Source of the DNA: Mycolicibacterium septicum DSM 44393
GTDB lineage: Bacteria > Actinomycetota > Actinomycetes > Mycobacteriales > Mycobacteriaceae
Length of the DNA: 64,000 nt
Direction: 5' to 3'
Assembly (NCBI RefSeq): GCF_000455325.1
Contig: NZ_HG322952.1
Location: 556,378-620,377, forward strand
In this document: positions 49,940-59,328 of the stretch, in pieces
Layout of the letters: each line of letters begins with the position of its first letter
Position numbering within the stretch: the first letter of the stretch is position 1
Notes under the pieces: generated by a model
What the model was told of the DNA's origin: nothing
Seen by the model: only the letters and a program-made list of their open reading frames with translations
The model's database searches: none
Made by a program: the position numbers and the translations under genes

Positions 49940-52279
49940 TCAGAGCTTCTGCACCGGGGCGTGGTTGTGCATCAGCTTGACCCGGCCGGCACTGCCGAAG
50001 TCGATCAGTGACATCGCCGATTCGCCCACACCCGAGACCTCCTCGACGCGACCCAGACCGTACTTGTCGTGAGAGACCCGGTCGCCGGGTTCCAGCGTGA
50101 TCACCGGGCGATTGCGGGCGGGCGCGGGCCGGGAGGGCGACGGGCGTGGGGTGCCATAGCGGCCGGCGTTACCGACCGGGGCGCTCAGCGACGACGACGG
50201 CTGCTCGATGCGCCGCCAGTTGATCAGGTCCTCCGGAATCTCGCGCAGGAACCGCGATTCCGGGTTGAGCATGGGCTGCCCCCACGACGAACGCACCTTG
50301 GCCCGCGAGAGATAGAGCCGCTTACGCGCGCGGGTGATGCCGACGTAGGCCAATCGGCGTTCCTCGGACAGCTCGTTCGGATCGCCCAGCGCCCGCATGT
50401 GCGGGAACATGCCGTCCTCCCAGCCGGTGACGAACACCGCCGGGAACTCCAGCCCCTTGGCGGTGTGCAGCGTCATCATCGTCACCACGCCCGCACCGCC
50501 TTCGGGGATCTCGTCGGCGTCGGCCACCAGCGACACCCGCTCGAGGAACTGGGCCAGCACCCCGGTGTCGGGGATGTCCTCGTCGACCGGCTCACCCTCG
50601 CCCTGTTCGGCCAGGGCCCGGGCGTTGGCCAGGTCGGTGCTGAATTCGTGTGCGACGCTCACCAATTCGTTGAGGTTGTCCAACCGGGCCAGATCCTGCG
50701 GGTCGCTGGAGGCCTCCAGTTCACGGCGGTAGCCCGTGCGCTCCAAGACAGCCTCGACCAGATCCCCCAGCTCGTCATCGAGCTTGCCGCGCAGCGAGTC
50801 GAGCAGCTGAACGAAGCTCGCGATGGCCTTCTCCGAACGGGTGTTGAGCATCGGCACCCGCCCCTCGGCGGCGGCCTGCAGCGCATCGTTGAAGCTGGCT
50901 CCGGTGTTCTCCGCGTACACCGCCACACAGGCCTCGGCCCGGTCGCCGATGCCGCGGCGCGGGGTGTTGAGGATGCGGCGCATGCTCACCGAGTCACCCG
51001 GATTGTCCAGCACCCGCAGGTAGGCGACGATGTCGCGGATCTCGCGGCGCTCGTAGAACCGCACGCCACCGACGACCTTGTACGGGATGCCGGCGCGGAT
51101 GAACACCTCCTCCAGCGCGCGTGAGGAGTTGTTGGTGCGGTAGAACACCGCGACGTCCGAGTATTTGATGCCCTCGCTGTCGGCGAGCGCGTCGATCTCC
51201 TCGGCCACGAAGCGGGCCTCGTCGTGCTCGTTGTCGGCCACGTAGCCGACGATCAGCTCGCCCTCGCCTTCCTCGGTCCACAGCCGCTTCTCGCGGCGGC
51301 CGGTGTTGCGGGCGATCACCGAGTTGGCCGCGTTCAGGATGGTCTGGGTGGAGCGGTAGTTCTGCTCCAGCAGGATCGTCGTCGCGTCCGGGTAGTCGCG
51401 CTCGAAATCCTCGATGTTGCGGATCGTCGCACCGCGGAAGGCGTAGATGGACTGATCGGCGTCACCCACCACGCACAGTTCCGATGCCGCCACACCGTCG
51501 TTCTCGTCGAGGTGATGGCCCACCAATTCGCGCACCAGTACGTACTGGGCGTGGTTGGTGTCCTGGTACTCGTCGACCAGGATGTGGCGGAGCCGGCGGC
51601 GGTAGTACTGGGCGATCTGCGGGAAGGCCTGCAGGATCCCGACCGTCTCACCGATCAGATCGTCGAAGTCCAGCGCATTGGCCGCGCGCAGCCTGCGCTG
51701 GTACTCGCCGTAGACCTGGGCGATGATGCCGGCCATCTCCTCGGCGGCCTCCGACGCCTCGGCCGCCGCCTGCTCCGGACCGATCAGCTCGTTCTTGAGG
51801 TTGGAGATGCCGTTGGCCAGCAGTCGCGGCGAGTACCGCTTGGTGTCCAGCCCCATGTCCTTGCCGATCATCATCAGCAGACGCCGGGAATCGTCGGAGT
51901 CGTAGATCGAGAAGTTGGAGTTCAGCCCAGGCAGCAGCGAGGCCTGGTTGCGCAGGATCCGCACGCACGTGGAGTGGAACGTGGACACCCACATGTTGCG
52001 CGCTCTGGGGCCCACCAGCTGAACCACGCGCTCGCGCATCTCGGCGGCGGCCTTGTTGGTGAACGTGATGGCCAGGATCTGCCCGACCCCGACGTCACGA
52101 GCGGCCAGCAGGTAGGCGATCCGCCTGGTCAGCACGGCCGTCTTACCCGACCCGGCGCCCGCGACGATCAACAGCGGCGACCCCTCGTGCAGCACCGCTT
52201 GGCGCTGCTGGGGGTTCAGACCGTCCAGGAGTTCATCAACATCTGCGGCAGCTGGGGAGGCGACGGGGGAAGTGGTCAT
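49940..52279 (-). CDS. uvrD1: ATP-dependent DNA helicase UvrD1 (PcrA-like)
   Basis: The 779-residue protein has all superfamily 1 helicase motifs: Walker A GAGSGKTA (41-48), motif Ia ITFTNKAAAEMRERV, motif II LVDEYQDTNHAQ, motif III GDADQSIYAFRGA, motif IV LEQNYRSTQTIL, motif V TLHTAKGLEF and motif VI YVGITRARKRLYL. The C-terminal tail ends in a small beta-rich domain (GDRVSHDKYGLGRVEEVSG). In other mycobacteria UvrD1 works with Ku and in nucleotide excision repair. The ATG lies next to the divergent chorismate mutase start region, so the promoters overlap. Confidence 0.95.
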   Translation of the reverse strand: MTTSPVASPAAADVDELLDGLNPQQRQAVLHEGSPLLIVAGAGSGKTAVLTRRIAYLLAARDVGVGQILAITFTNKAAAEMRERVVQLVGPRARNMWVSTFHSTCVRILRNQASLLPGLNSNFSIYDSDDSRRLLMMIGKDMGLDTKRYSPRLLANGISNLKNELIGPEQAAAEASEAAEEMAGIIAQVYGEYQRRLRAANALDFDDLIGETVGILQAFPQIAQYYRRRLRHILVDEYQDTNHAQYVLVRELVGHHLDENDGVAASELCVVGDADQSIYAFRGATIRNIEDFERDYPDATTILLEQNYRSTQTILNAANSVIARNTGRREKRLWTEEGEGELIVGYVADNEHDEARFVAEEIDALADSEGIKYSDVAVFYRTNNSSRALEEVFIRAGIPYKVVGGVRFYERREIRDIVAYLRVLDNPGDSVSMRRILNTPRRGIGDRAEACVAVYAENTGASFNDALQAAAEGRVPMLNTRSEKAIASFVQLLDSLRGKLDDELGDLVEAVLERTGYRRELEASSDPQDLARLDNLNELVSVAHEFSTDLANARALAEQGEGEPVDEDIPDTGVLAQFLERVSLVADADEIPEGGAGVVTMMTLHTAKGLEFPAVFVTGWEDGMFPHMRALGDPNELSEERRLAYVGITRARKRLYLSRAKVRSSWGQPMLNPESRFLREIPEDLINWRRIEQPSSSLSAPVGNAGRYGTPRPSPSRPAPARNRPVITLEPGDRVSHDKYGLGRVEEVSGVGESAMSLIDFGSAGRVKLMHNHAPVQKL

Positions 52280-52349
52280 CTTGCGTTCAAACTTACCGCT
52301 GAGCGGGGACAGTTTTGCGCTGGCACGGGCCGACTGGGACTATCAGGCT

Positions 52350-52592
52350 GTGCCTGAGATCGATGACCTGCGTCGGGAGATCGACGAACTCGACGCCACC
52401 ATCCTCGCCGCAGTCCAGCGCCGCGCCGAGGTATCCAAGCTGATCGGCAAGGCCAGGATGGCCTCCGGCGGTACCCGCCTGGTGCACAGTCGCGAAATGC
52501 AGGTCATCGAGCGATACAGCGTGCTCGGCCCCGAAGGCAAGGACCTGGCCATCCTGCTGCTGCAGCTGGGTCGCGGCCGCCTGGGCCACTGA
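52350..52592 (+). CDS. Chorismate mutase, AroQ-delta type (Rv0948c-like)
   Basis: From the GTG at 52350 the product has 80 residues; the frame is open back to 52272, and the Rv0948c protein has about ten more N-terminal residues than the GTG choice gives. It shows the short all-helical AroQ form: EIDDLRREIDELDATILAAVQRRAEVSKLIGKARM, then SREMQVIERY, and the C-terminal LLLQLGRGRLGH. It converts chorismate to prephenate for Phe and Tyr synthesis. The M. tuberculosis enzyme gains activity by binding DAHP synthase through its C-terminus, and the same R-L-G-H ending is present here. An alternative start upstream would overlap the uvrD1 start. Confidence 0.85.
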   Translation: MPEIDDLRREIDELDATILAAVQRRAEVSKLIGKARMASGGTRLVHSREMQVIERYSVLGPEGKDLAILLLQLGRGRLGH

Positions 52593-52641
52593 GTTTCTCC
52601 GTTTCTCCACGGAACTGCATTCCCGGTCGTCAAACCGGCCG

Positions 52642-53499
52642 CTAAGCGACCCTGGCTTCCGCTTCGCGGCGCGCCCAGGCTGCCCGCACCCGATCGAGGA
52701 TGCCGCGCGGACGATCTTCCTTGATGACGCGGATGTGCAGCCAGCCTCGGCGTTGGATTCTTCTGAGTCTGACCACGTCCCACGCATACTTGACGCGGTC
52801 GGTTCGGTGATAGTCCCCGTCGTACTCAACCGCGATCATCATGTTCTCCCAACCCATGTCAAGGTAGGCAAAAGGACGACCGGTGTCGTCGAGCACCGGT
52901 ATCTGAGTCTCGGGTCGGCGAAAGCCCGCATCGATCAGCAGCAGCCGGAGCCACGTTTCCTTCGGGGACTGCCCGCCGGCATCCATCAGGTCCAGTGCCT
53001 CGCGACACCGCCGCACGCCGTGCGCACCGCGGAACTCATCGACGAGCGGTGCGACCTCGTCGGCTACCAGACCGGTCGCTCTCGCGAGTGCGTCGAGATG
53101 CGCGACGGCAGCTCGACGGGGCAGGAACCGGCCGAGGTCCAATGCAGTCCGCTGGATCGTCGCAACCGCCATGCCGTTGATCTCGACGACGTCGTCGGTT
53201 GTGAAGCGGTCGTTGTGGGTGAGGATGCCCGACGGCGGTCGATGGTTCTGCCAGATCAGTTCAATCGGGGCGTTCTCGTCGACCCATTTCGCGCCGTGCA
53301 ACGCCGCCGCCGCGCGTCCGGTGACGACAGCACGCCGCTTCGACCACAGCCAGGCGCCCATCGTGTTGCCGTACAGCGATGGGGTTGCCAACCGCGATTG
53401 ATAGACGTCGGGGAATATCGGCCGGTAGGCCGACCGCAGCCGCCCGCGAGTGAGTTCGCCGCGTGCCAGCGCTTCACTACCCAAGAAGATCGTGCCCAT
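52642..53499 (-). CDS. AbiEi-like N-terminal / DUF559-like nuclease-fold protein, copy 2
   Basis: The 285-residue product aligns end to end with that of 17971-18834. The N-terminal part is GSEALARGELTRGRLRSAYRPIFPDVY; the middle has ALHGAKWVDENAPIELIWQN. The C-terminal part includes QSPKETWLRLLLIDAGFRRPET, AYLDMGWENMMIAVEYDGDYH and LHIRVIKEDRP. The E...D...EYDG catalytic pattern is intact. Both copies have the winged-helix start and the same overall length. No partner toxin gene is adjacent. It is likely part of a widespread mycobacterial family of unknown function, possibly a nuclease with its own DNA-binding domain. Confidence 0.78.
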   Translation of the reverse strand: MGTIFLGSEALARGELTRGRLRSAYRPIFPDVYQSRLATPSLYGNTMGAWLWSKRRAVVTGRAAAALHGAKWVDENAPIELIWQNHRPPSGILTHNDRFTTDDVVEINGMAVATIQRTALDLGRFLPRRAAVAHLDALARATGLVADEVAPLVDEFRGAHGVRRCREALDLMDAGGQSPKETWLRLLLIDAGFRRPETQIPVLDDTGRPFAYLDMGWENMMIAVEYDGDYHRTDRVKYAWDVVRLRRIQRRGWLHIRVIKEDRPRGILDRVRAAWARREAEARVA

Positions 53500-53578
53500 G
53501 GCGAGATCCTGCGCGACCGCGCCGACAAGTGACTGCAGACTCCATTGAGACTGCAGTCAGGGTTGCCAAGCGGCCGAC

Positions 53579-55600
53579 TCAGCGACCGGGAATGCCGTTC
53601 CGCGGAGAAGGCGGAGAAGAGAGCGAATCCAGCAGCCACGGCGCCAGCCACTGCACCGCCTCGGACGTCGGGTGTACGCCGTCGCTGCGCATCTTCACCC
53701 CGTTGATCTTCGCGGTGTACTTGCCGTCCGGATTGAGCTTGGCGTTGAAATCCAGCACCGACACATTCGGCCGCTGCCCGGTCACCGTTCGCAGCATGGT
53801 GTTCCAGGCCTGCACCCGTCCCGGCTGATCCTCCGGATACAACGTCCCGTCCGACCGCTCACCGCGCCGGTTGTACGGCGCCGTGGTCACCACCACGCGC
53901 GCCCCGGTCGAGCTGAGAATGTCCAGCGCACGCTGCAACTCGCTCTTGAGATAGGTGTCGTAGGCGTCGTTGCCGATGTGGGTCCACCGGCCCTGCCAGG
54001 TGCGGTCGACGACTTCCCAGCGTCCGATCATCAGCAGCACGGTGTCCGGCCGGTCATGCGCGATGCGCTGCGCCCAGCGCTCCGGCCAGGAGTCGCACTC
54101 GGGCTTCTGATTCAGGGTGTCCCCCGCCGATCGGTACGGGCCACCGCGGGCGACGCCGCAACCGATCGTCGTGTAGTCGCTGAAGTGGAATCCCGGGGTG
54201 GGAGGCAGATAACGCATCAATGTCCAGGCCACCGAATCACCGAACACCGCGACCGTGCGGGTACCGGGAGGCAGCGCCGGCGGCGGCCCCACCGCGACGG
54301 CCCGCTCCGCGCCGACGTCCTGTTCGGATACCGCGGCGGCCATCACGTCGGGGCCCGCGGGACGGGTCGGGACGCCGACCGGGACCACCGTCATCGTCAC
54401 CACCGCGGCGGTGGCCACGGTGGCCGCGGACAGTCGCAACATCGGGACGTGCTGCGGACGCCAATGCCGGACCGGCTGCTCGATCGCCCACCACGACACC
54501 CACGACACCGCGATCGTCACCGCGCACCGCAATGCCAGCAGTGACCAGCCCTCCAAGCCGGTGCGCTCGCCGTTGAGGATCTGGAAGATCGGCCAGTGCC
54601 AGAGGTAGACGCCGTAGGAGATGACGCCGAGGGTGACGAGCGGGTACCAGGCCAGCACCCGGGCGACGTAGCCGTCCTGATCCAGCGCGACCGGGGCGAC
54701 GACCAGAACCGCGCCAAGTGCCACCACGATCAGCAGGCCGTGGTGGAACTCGTCGGCGCTGCCGGTCGCCAGGTGTGCGGCCGCCGCCAGCACCGCGACT
54801 CCGATCACCGGCAGGATCCAGGCGATCCAGCGTCGCCACCGGGCCCGGATCAACGTGCCCGACATCGTCAGCGACGACCAGTCGCGCACCAACAGCGCCG
54901 CGGCCGCCGCACCCACCAACAGGGCCTGGGCCCGGGTGTCGGTGCCGAAGTACACGCGGTTGAGGTCGGCGGCATCGCCGGACAGCCAGATCGACGCCAC
55001 GGCCGAACCGACCACTCCGAGCACCGCGAGCCCGAATACCACCGCGCGCACAGCGCCGGTCGAGCGGCGGCGCACCAGCAGCGCGGCGGCCAGCACCAGC
55101 AGCGGCCAGATGACGTAGTACTGCTCCTCGACCGCCAGCGACCAGGTGTGCTGCAACGGTGACGGAGCACTGCCCTGACTGAAGTAGTCGGTGTCGGTGG
55201 CGACGAACATCCAGTTCGCCATCCAGAAGAACGCCGCGACCGCATCTTCGCGAAGCGTGGTGACCGCATCCGAGGAGAACAAGGGCCGGGCGATCACCAC
55301 GGCCAGAGTCATCAGCACCATGGCGGGCAACAGGCGTTTGGCGCGGCGGATCCAGAAGCCCTTGAGATCGATGCGCTCGGTGCGGCGGTACTCGTCGAGC
55401 AGCAGTGAGGTGATCAGGAATCCGCTGAGCACGAAGAAGACGTCGACGCCGATGAAACCCCCGGCCACACCGGGCACTCCGCCGTGGCCGGCCAGTACCA
55501 GGGCCACGGCGATGGCGCGGATGCCGTCGAGTGCGGGGATGTCACGCCGGATGGAGGCACGCCGACGCCGGCTGGCAGCACGGACTGGCGCCGCAGTCAC
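53579..55600 (-). CDS. Acyltransferase-3 membrane protein with C-terminal SGNH domain
   Basis: The 673-residue protein has the OafA/YrhL-type acyltransferase-3 domain (about residues 20-400). It opens with IPALDGIRAIAVALVLAGHGG, with the conserved R and H, then FIGVDVFFVLSGFLI, and has about ten hydrophobic helices. A C-terminal extracytoplasmic SGNH domain follows: VAVFGDSVAWTL (Ser nucleophile) and DGVHPTSEAV (Asp-His). Such two-domain proteins move acyl groups to sugars in the cell envelope: the membrane part brings the acyl group across and the SGNH part transfers it. The target glycan is unknown. It is the downstream neighbour of the dehydrogenase at 55681. Confidence 0.9.
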   Translation of the reverse strand: MTAAPVRAASRRRRASIRRDIPALDGIRAIAVALVLAGHGGVPGVAGGFIGVDVFFVLSGFLITSLLLDEYRRTERIDLKGFWIRRAKRLLPAMVLMTLAVVIARPLFSSDAVTTLREDAVAAFFWMANWMFVATDTDYFSQGSAPSPLQHTWSLAVEEQYYVIWPLLVLAAALLVRRRSTGAVRAVVFGLAVLGVVGSAVASIWLSGDAADLNRVYFGTDTRAQALLVGAAAAALLVRDWSSLTMSGTLIRARWRRWIAWILPVIGVAVLAAAAHLATGSADEFHHGLLIVVALGAVLVVAPVALDQDGYVARVLAWYPLVTLGVISYGVYLWHWPIFQILNGERTGLEGWSLLALRCAVTIAVSWVSWWAIEQPVRHWRPQHVPMLRLSAATVATAAVVTMTVVPVGVPTRPAGPDVMAAAVSEQDVGAERAVAVGPPPALPPGTRTVAVFGDSVAWTLMRYLPPTPGFHFSDYTTIGCGVARGGPYRSAGDTLNQKPECDSWPERWAQRIAHDRPDTVLLMIGRWEVVDRTWQGRWTHIGNDAYDTYLKSELQRALDILSSTGARVVVTTAPYNRRGERSDGTLYPEDQPGRVQAWNTMLRTVTGQRPNVSVLDFNAKLNPDGKYTAKINGVKMRSDGVHPTSEAVQWLAPWLLDSLSSPPSPRNGIPGR

Positions 55601-55680
55601 GTCATGCCCTCCCGTCTTGGCGTCCGAACCCCAGAGCTTAGGGGCGATCGGGCGCCGAGCCGGGAAGGCGCGACGGAGCG

Positions 55681-57129
55681 CTAACGGGTTAGCGCAATAT
55701 ATTTCGTGTCGAGGTACTCCTCGATGCCCTCGGTGCCGCCCTCACGGCCGAAGCCGGATTCCTTGATGCCGCCGAACGGCGCGGCCGCATCCGAGATGAC
55801 TCCGCGATTGACGCCGACCATGCCGGATTCGATGCCCTCGGCCACTCGCAACGCGCGGTCCAGCGACTGTGTGTAAACGTAAGCAGCCAAGCCGTATTCG
55901 GTGCTGTTGGCGGCGGCCACACCCTCTTCCTCGGTGTCGAACCCGGTGATCGGGGCGACCGGACCGAAGATCTCCTCCTTGAGGATGCGGGCATCGGCGG
56001 GCACGTCGGCCAGCACCGTGGCCGGGTAGAAGTTGCCCGGCCCGCCCGGCGCGACGCCGCCGACCGCGACGGTCGCACCGCGGGAGACCGCATCGGAGAC
56101 GAGTTCGGTGACGGTGGAGACCTGCTTGGAGTTGATCAGTGGGCCCAACGTGGACGACGGGTCGATGCCCTTGCCGAGGGTGAACTCGCTCATCCTCTTG
56201 ACGAGCTTCTCGGTGAACTCCTCGCGCACCGAGTTGGCCACGTGGAAACGGTTGGCCGCGGTGCAGGCTTCACCGCCGTTGCGCATCTTGGCCAGGATCG
56301 CGCCGTCGACCGCGGCGTCGACATCGGCGTCGTCGAACACGATGAACGGGGCGTTGCCGCCGAGCTCCATCGACGTGCGCAGCAGCTTGTCGGCGGACTG
56401 CTTGACCAGCGCCTTGCCCACGCCGGTCGAGCCGGTGAAGGTGAGTTTCCGAAGCCGGCCGTCGTCGATGAGCGCGGTGCTGACCGCACCCGGGTTGCTG
56501 GTCGGCAGCACCGAGAGCACACCCTTGGGCAGGCCGGCCTCATCCATCAGCTTGGCCAGCAGCAGCATGGTCAGCGGGGTTTCCTGCGCGGGCTTGACGA
56601 TCATGGTGCAGCCAGCGGCGAACGCCGGCCCCATCTTGCGGGTCCCCATCGCCAGCGGGAAGTTCCACGGCGTGATGGCGTAGCACGGGCCGACGGCCTG
56701 CTTGGTGACGAGGATGCGGCCGGTGCCGGCCGGAGCCGGGGTGTAGCGGCCGGCGATGCGCACCGCCTCCTCGGAGAACCAGCGGAAGAACTCGGCGCCG
56801 TAGGCGACCTCGCCCTTGCTCTCGGCGAGCACCTTGCCCATCTCCAGGGTCATCAGAGCCGCGATGTCGTCGGCACGCTCGGTGATCTTCTCGAACACCG
56901 ACCGGAGGATCTCGCCTCTCTTGCGCGGTGCCGTCGCAGCCCATTCGGCCTGGACCGCACACGCGGCGTCCAGTGCGGCGACGGCATCGGCGGCGGTCGC
57001 GTCGGCCACCGTGGCCAACACCTGATCGTCGCTGGGGTCGAGCACGTTGAACGTCGATGCGGCCTGGCGTTCCTCACCACCGATCCAAAGACCCGTGGGC
57101 ACGGATGAAATCAAGTCTTCAATGGCCAT
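55681..57129 (-). CDS. NAD(P)-dependent aldehyde dehydrogenase, succinate-semialdehyde type
   Basis: The 482-residue protein has aldehyde dehydrogenase motifs: NFPLAMGTRKMGPAFAAGC, FTGSTGVGKALVKQSADKLLRTSMELGGNAPFIVFDDADVD (the general-base Glu lies in MELGGN), and the catalytic Cys289 in GGEACTAANRF. The ending PFGGIKESGFGREGG is typical. It best fits the NAD(P)-dependent succinate-semialdehyde dehydrogenase group, which feeds succinate from GABA or glutamate into the citric acid cycle. The exact substrate should be regarded as predicted. It is divergent from pgi with about 50 bases between the starts. Confidence 0.88.
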   Translation of the reverse strand: MAIEDLISSVPTGLWIGGEERQAASTFNVLDPSDDQVLATVADATAADAVAALDAACAVQAEWAATAPRKRGEILRSVFEKITERADDIAALMTLEMGKVLAESKGEVAYGAEFFRWFSEEAVRIAGRYTPAPAGTGRILVTKQAVGPCYAITPWNFPLAMGTRKMGPAFAAGCTMIVKPAQETPLTMLLLAKLMDEAGLPKGVLSVLPTSNPGAVSTALIDDGRLRKLTFTGSTGVGKALVKQSADKLLRTSMELGGNAPFIVFDDADVDAAVDGAILAKMRNGGEACTAANRFHVANSVREEFTEKLVKRMSEFTLGKGIDPSSTLGPLINSKQVSTVTELVSDAVSRGATVAVGGVAPGGPGNFYPATVLADVPADARILKEEIFGPVAPITGFDTEEEGVAAANSTEYGLAAYVYTQSLDRALRVAEGIESGMVGVNRGVISDAAAPFGGIKESGFGREGGTEGIEEYLDTKYIALTR

Positions 57130-57179
57130 ACATCCATCATGTACACCTTCGCTCCCAACCCCGCATTAAGGTCGACAGA

Positions 57180-58829
57180 ATGAGTGCTGACATCACCGCA
57201 TCCCCCGCATGGCAGGCATTGTCGAAGCACTACGACGAGATCGGCGACGTCCATCTGACGGAGCTCTTCGCGGAGGACCCGAATCGCGGCACCGAGCTGG
57301 TACTGACCGTCGGTGACCTCTACATCGACTACAGCAAGCACCGGGTCACCCGCCGCACCCTGGAGCTGCTGGCGGATCTGGCCCGCGCCGCCGGGTTGGA
57401 GGCGCGCCGCGACGCGATGTTCGCCGGTGAGCACATCAACACCTCCGAGGACCGCGCGGTGCTGCACACGGCGCTGCGGTTGCCTGCCGACGCGACGCTG
57501 ACCGTCGACGGCCAGAACGTGGTGGCCGACGTCCACGAGGTGCTCGATCGCATGGGCGGGTTCACCGACCGGCTGCGCAGCGGCGAGTGGGCCGGCGCCA
57601 CCGGCGAGCGGATCAAGACCGTCGTCAACATCGGTATCGGCGGTTCGGACCTGGGTCCGGTGATGGTGTACGACGCGTTGCGCCACTACGCCGACGCCGG
57701 CATCAGCGCCCGCTTCGTATCCAACGTCGACCCGGCCGACCTGGTGGCGACGCTGGCCGATCTGGACCCGGCCACAACACTTTTCATCGTCGCGTCCAAG
57801 ACGTTCTCCACTCTTGAGACGCTGACCAACGCGACGGCGGCGCGTCGCTGGCTGGTGGACGCGCTCGGCGAGGATGCGGTGGCCAAGCATTTCGTGGCGG
57901 TGTCCACCAACGCCAAGCTGGTGCAGGAGTTCGGCATCGACACCGACAACATGTTCGGGTTCTGGGATTGGGTGGGTGGCCGGTACTCGGTGGACTCGGC
58001 GATCGGGCTGTCGGTGATGGCCGTGATCGGCCGCGAGCGGTTCGCCGAATTCCTGTCCGGTTTCCACCTTGTCGACGAGCACTTCCGCACCGCGCCGCTC
58101 GCCGAGAACGCTCCGGCACTGCTCGGCCTGATCGGTCTCTGGTACTCGAATTTCTTTGGCGCGCAGTCGCGTGCGGTGCTGCCCTACTCGAACGACCTGT
58201 CCCGGTTCGCGGCCTACCTGCAGCAGCTGACGATGGAGTCCAACGGCAAGTCGGTGCAAGCGGACGGCACCGCCGTCACAACCGACACCGGCGAGATCTT
58301 CTGGGGCGAACCGGGGACCAACGGCCAGCACGCGTTCTATCAGCTGCTGCACCAGGGCACCCGGCTGGTGCCTGCCGACTTCATCGGCTTCTCCCAGCCC
58401 ACCGACGATCTGCCCACCGCCGACGGCACCGGCAGCATGCACGACCTGCTGATGAGCAACTTCTTCGCCCAGACCCAGGTGCTGGCGTTCGGAAAGACCG
58501 CTGAAGCCATTGCGGCGGAAGGCACTCCGGCCGCAGTGGTGCCACACAAGGTCATGCCCGGAAACCGACCGACGACGTCAATCCTGGCAACCAGGTTGAC
58601 GCCGTCGGTCGTGGGCCAGCTCATCGCCCTCTACGAACACCAGGTGTTCACCGAAGGAGTGGTGTGGGGGATCGACTCCTTCGATCAGTGGGGCGTTGAA
58701 CTGGGCAAGACCCAGGCAAAGGCACTGCTGCCGGTGATCACCGAATCGGAATCACCGGGCAAGCAGTCGGATTCGTCGACCGATGCGCTGGTGCGGCGTT
58801 ACCGCGTCGAGCGCGGGCGCTCAGCCTAG
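57180..58829 (+). CDS. pgi: Glucose-6-phosphate isomerase
   Basis: The ATG at 57180 gives 549 residues, normal for the enzyme; the frame is open upstream into the divergent gene. Signatures: VVNIGIGGSDLGPVMVYDAL, IVASKTFSTLETLTNA, FGFWDWVGGRYSVDSAIGL (family signature), NFFGAQSRAVLPYSND and GTNGQHAFYQLLHQG with the catalytic His. It interconverts glucose-6-phosphate and fructose-6-phosphate in glycolysis and gluconeogenesis. The orthologue is Rv0946c, and its position next to the Rv0945 and Rv0948c homologues matches M. tuberculosis. Confidence 0.97.
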   Translation: MSADITASPAWQALSKHYDEIGDVHLTELFAEDPNRGTELVLTVGDLYIDYSKHRVTRRTLELLADLARAAGLEARRDAMFAGEHINTSEDRAVLHTALRLPADATLTVDGQNVVADVHEVLDRMGGFTDRLRSGEWAGATGERIKTVVNIGIGGSDLGPVMVYDALRHYADAGISARFVSNVDPADLVATLADLDPATTLFIVASKTFSTLETLTNATAARRWLVDALGEDAVAKHFVAVSTNAKLVQEFGIDTDNMFGFWDWVGGRYSVDSAIGLSVMAVIGRERFAEFLSGFHLVDEHFRTAPLAENAPALLGLIGLWYSNFFGAQSRAVLPYSNDLSRFAAYLQQLTMESNGKSVQADGTAVTTDTGEIFWGEPGTNGQHAFYQLLHQGTRLVPADFIGFSQPTDDLPTADGTGSMHDLLMSNFFAQTQVLAFGKTAEAIAAEGTPAAVVPHKVMPGNRPTTSILATRLTPSVVGQLIALYEHQVFTEGVVWGIDSFDQWGVELGKTQAKALLPVITESESPGKQSDSSTDALVRRYRVERGRSA

Positions 58830-58847
58830 GACCGTTCGCTACCGGGC

Positions 58848-59177
58848 TCAGCCGGGCAGATCAATGGTTCGGCACGGCCCGCCCGGAACACAGGCGACGC
58901 CGCCACCGGGGCCGGCCTCGGCCCAAGGACCGCCCGGGACACCCGCAGACACGTGGCCGTCAGACCCGGCCTGCGCCCCGGGACCACCGGGAACCTCCGC
59001 GCCCGCACCCTGCGGGCCTGCCGACGGAGTGCACGGGGTGCCGTCCGGGTTGTAGCACCCCGGGGCCGGCGGGGCCGGCGGCGGCGGTCCGGGCTCAGCG
59101 AAAGCAACCGGGGCGAAGGCCACGGCACCTGCCGCAGCGCCTGCGAACAACATCGAGGTAATCAACTTTGTGGACAT
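58848..59177 (-). CDS. Small exported Pro/Gly-rich protein
   Basis: The 109-residue product has a signal peptide (KLITSMLFAGAAAGAVAFAPVAFA, cleavage near residue 27). The short mature chain is rich in Pro and Gly, with three repeats of a V-P-G-G-P-like unit and four cysteines (GCYNPDGTPC and CVPGGPC), which may form two disulfides. No family is recognised. The related Gly/Pro-rich lipoprotein gene at 59329 is divergent from it, with about 150 bases between, and both share a C-V-P-G ending pattern. Confidence 0.7.
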   Translation of the reverse strand: MSTKLITSMLFAGAAAGAVAFAPVAFAEPGPPPPAPPAPGCYNPDGTPCTPSAGPQGAGAEVPGGPGAQAGSDGHVSAGVPGGPWAEAGPGGGVACVPGGPCRTIDLPG

Positions 59178-59328
59178 GCGTCAGGGCTACCCACGTTCGT
59201 TTCGGGCTCAAACCTCATCTCGACGGACAGTGGCCCGGATCATGCGGATGATTCAAACCCGTCGTCAGCGGGAACCCCGTGGTTCTGCTCCACCAAAAAC
59301 GTGGCCCGACCGAACTGGAGTTCCAACG

